Source: Lachnospiraceae bacterium (lineage in GTDB: Bacteria; Bacillota; Clostridia; Lachnospirales; Lachnospiraceae). Taken from it: a stretch of DNA of 7,354 bases. The stretch spans positions 1 through 7,354 of the forward strand of contig JAGCCY010000044.1 of the NCBI GenBank assembly GCA_017651385.1. The letters are read 5' to 3'. Positions 6,741 to 7,354 of the stretch are shown here, piece by piece. Below the pieces are notes generated by a model. It saw only the letters and a list, made by a program, of their open reading frames with translations. It was not told where the DNA came from and made no database searches. The translations under genes and the position numbers were made by a program. The first letter of the stretch is position 1. Each line of letters begins with the position of its first letter.

Positions 6741-7354
6741 TTACTCCAAAACAAGATAAAAATCATAAATATCCTGACCGCCTTTTGCTTCGACGGTCTC
6801 AACAAGCGGCCACTTTGACTTTATATATTCGGAGATCTCTTTACTTTCCTTTTCCTCTCCGTCTTTTCCCTTAATGATTATGACCAGGGACTTTTCATCC
6901 ATCGATGAAAGTTCGAGTGCTTTCTTTGCCGCATCGGCCGCTGTATCGGCATCCGAAAGTATCTCCTTACCCAGGATCCCGATAAAATCTCCTTTTTTGA
7001 TGGAAAGGCTTTCCGTATGCGCATCTCTTATGCTCTTTGAGATCTCGATCGTGTCAACACCTTCCATTGCATCGTTCATTTCATGCTCGATCCTGTCGTT
7101 ATCGCCGCTTTCAAAAGAAAGCATCGAAAGTACCGCATAACCGTCTCCGATCGTTTTTGTGGGTATGACTCTTACATCCGATGCGGTATATATCTTTGCG
7201 GCCTGTGAAGCGGCCATAAAGATATTTCCGTTATTCGGAAGCACAAATATATTTTCGGCATTGACCTTTTGGAAGCTTTCGATAAAATCTGCGGCCGAAG
7301 GATTCATTGTCTGTCCTCCCTCGATCACATATGAGCCGAGTTCTTCGTAGGCAG
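6741..7354 (-). CDS. fakA: Fatty acid kinase subunit FakA (YloV/DAK2 family), C-terminal part (5' end beyond the window)
   Basis: This is the C-terminal 203 residues of a FakA-type kinase subunit, a protein usually of about 550 residues. The frame runs unbroken to the right edge, so the GTG at 7328 is an internal valine and not a start. FakA, with an acyl-binding FakB partner, phosphorylates exogenous or recycled fatty acids to acyl-phosphate in the cytoplasm. The identification rests on the family hallmark EGGQTMNPS in the first visible residues, the following FVLPNNGNI segment (about residues 41-49 of the visible part) and the alternating helix-strand pattern with LGSYVIEGG before it. The N-terminal DhaL-like nucleotide-binding domain is out of view, so catalytic residues cannot be checked. 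It sits immediately upstream of plsY. In staphylococci this C-terminal region is the part reported to contact FakB. No fakB is visible here. Confidence 0.88.
   Translation of the reverse strand, partial: AYEELGSYVIEGGQTMNPSAADFIESFQKVNAENIFVLPNNGNIFMAASQAAKIYTASDVRVIPTKTIGDGYAVLSMLSFESGDNDRIEHEMNDAMEGVDTIEISKSIRDAHTESLSIKKGDFIGILGKEILSDADTAADAAKKALELSSMDEKSLVIIIKGKDGEEKESKEISEYIKSKWPLVETVEAKGGQDIYDFYLVLE

Noticed and set aside
7326..7328. GTG start giving a 195-residue stand-alone protein at the right end
   Set aside because: The frame is open upstream to the window edge and the upstream residues (EELGSYVIEGG) match the FakA family, so this is an internal valine.
1..7354. Frequent GATC sites across the window as a possible special signal
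   Set aside because: Most fall where codon pairs such as ATC GAT or GAT C occur in the coding strand. No clustering in intergenic regions was seen.
1..7354. A mobile element, defence island or biosynthetic cluster
   Set aside because: There are no transposase, integrase, nuclease, toxin, attachment-site or long repeat signals. All six genes belong to known housekeeping, signalling or transport families with even base composition.

Overview
The window is a compact, ordinary-looking piece of a Firmicutes chromosome. The heavy use of ATA (Ile), AGA and CTT codons, strong GGAGG-type ribosome binding sites, a FakA/PlsY lipid system and an HD-GYP receptor with a vitamin-transporter-like membrane module together suggest a clostridial, probably Lachnospiraceae (Butyrivibrio-like) organism. 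The taxon is an inference from style and protein resemblance, not from a marker gene. All six genes lie on the minus strand, so transcription runs from the right edge to the left. I see no RNA genes, CRISPR arrays, insertion sequences or phage genes, and no gene on the plus strand. No stretch longer than 300 bases lacks a gene.

Right end (7354 to 6102): the C-terminal third of a fatty acid kinase subunit (FakA family, cut by the window edge) is followed after six bases by plsY. The two are very likely translationally coupled. FakA-type kinases make acyl-phosphate and PlsY uses acyl-phosphate to acylate glycerol-3-phosphate, so the pair is a short route from free fatty acid to lysophosphatidic acid.

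Middle (6081 to 2830): a well-formed sigma-A-type promoter with an extended -10 drives a 691-residue membrane receptor. It has a multi-pass ECF-S-like N-terminal region, an extracytoplasmic Cache-like domain, a HAMP-like linker and an HD-GYP (cyclic di-GMP phosphodiesterase) output. Sixty bases later comes a Gfo/Idh/MocA-family NAD(P)-dependent oxidoreductase, possibly with its own weak promoter. This unit ends at a strong intrinsic terminator at 2830-2870 that could work in both directions.

Left end (2828 to 1): a pair of ABC exporter half-transporters overlaps by four bases (ATGA) and very probably forms a heterodimeric exporter. The first gene is complete. The second is cut by the left edge, and only its membrane domain is visible. 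The first gene is best started at 2776 rather than at the upstream in-frame ATG at 2821, because the internal site has a good Shine-Dalgarno and the upstream one lies just past the terminator T-tract with none.

I found no convincing evidence of a new defence, mobile or biosynthetic system. The most distinctive element is the sensory architecture of the HD-GYP protein. Its ligand, and the substrate of the ABC pair, cannot be read from the sequence.
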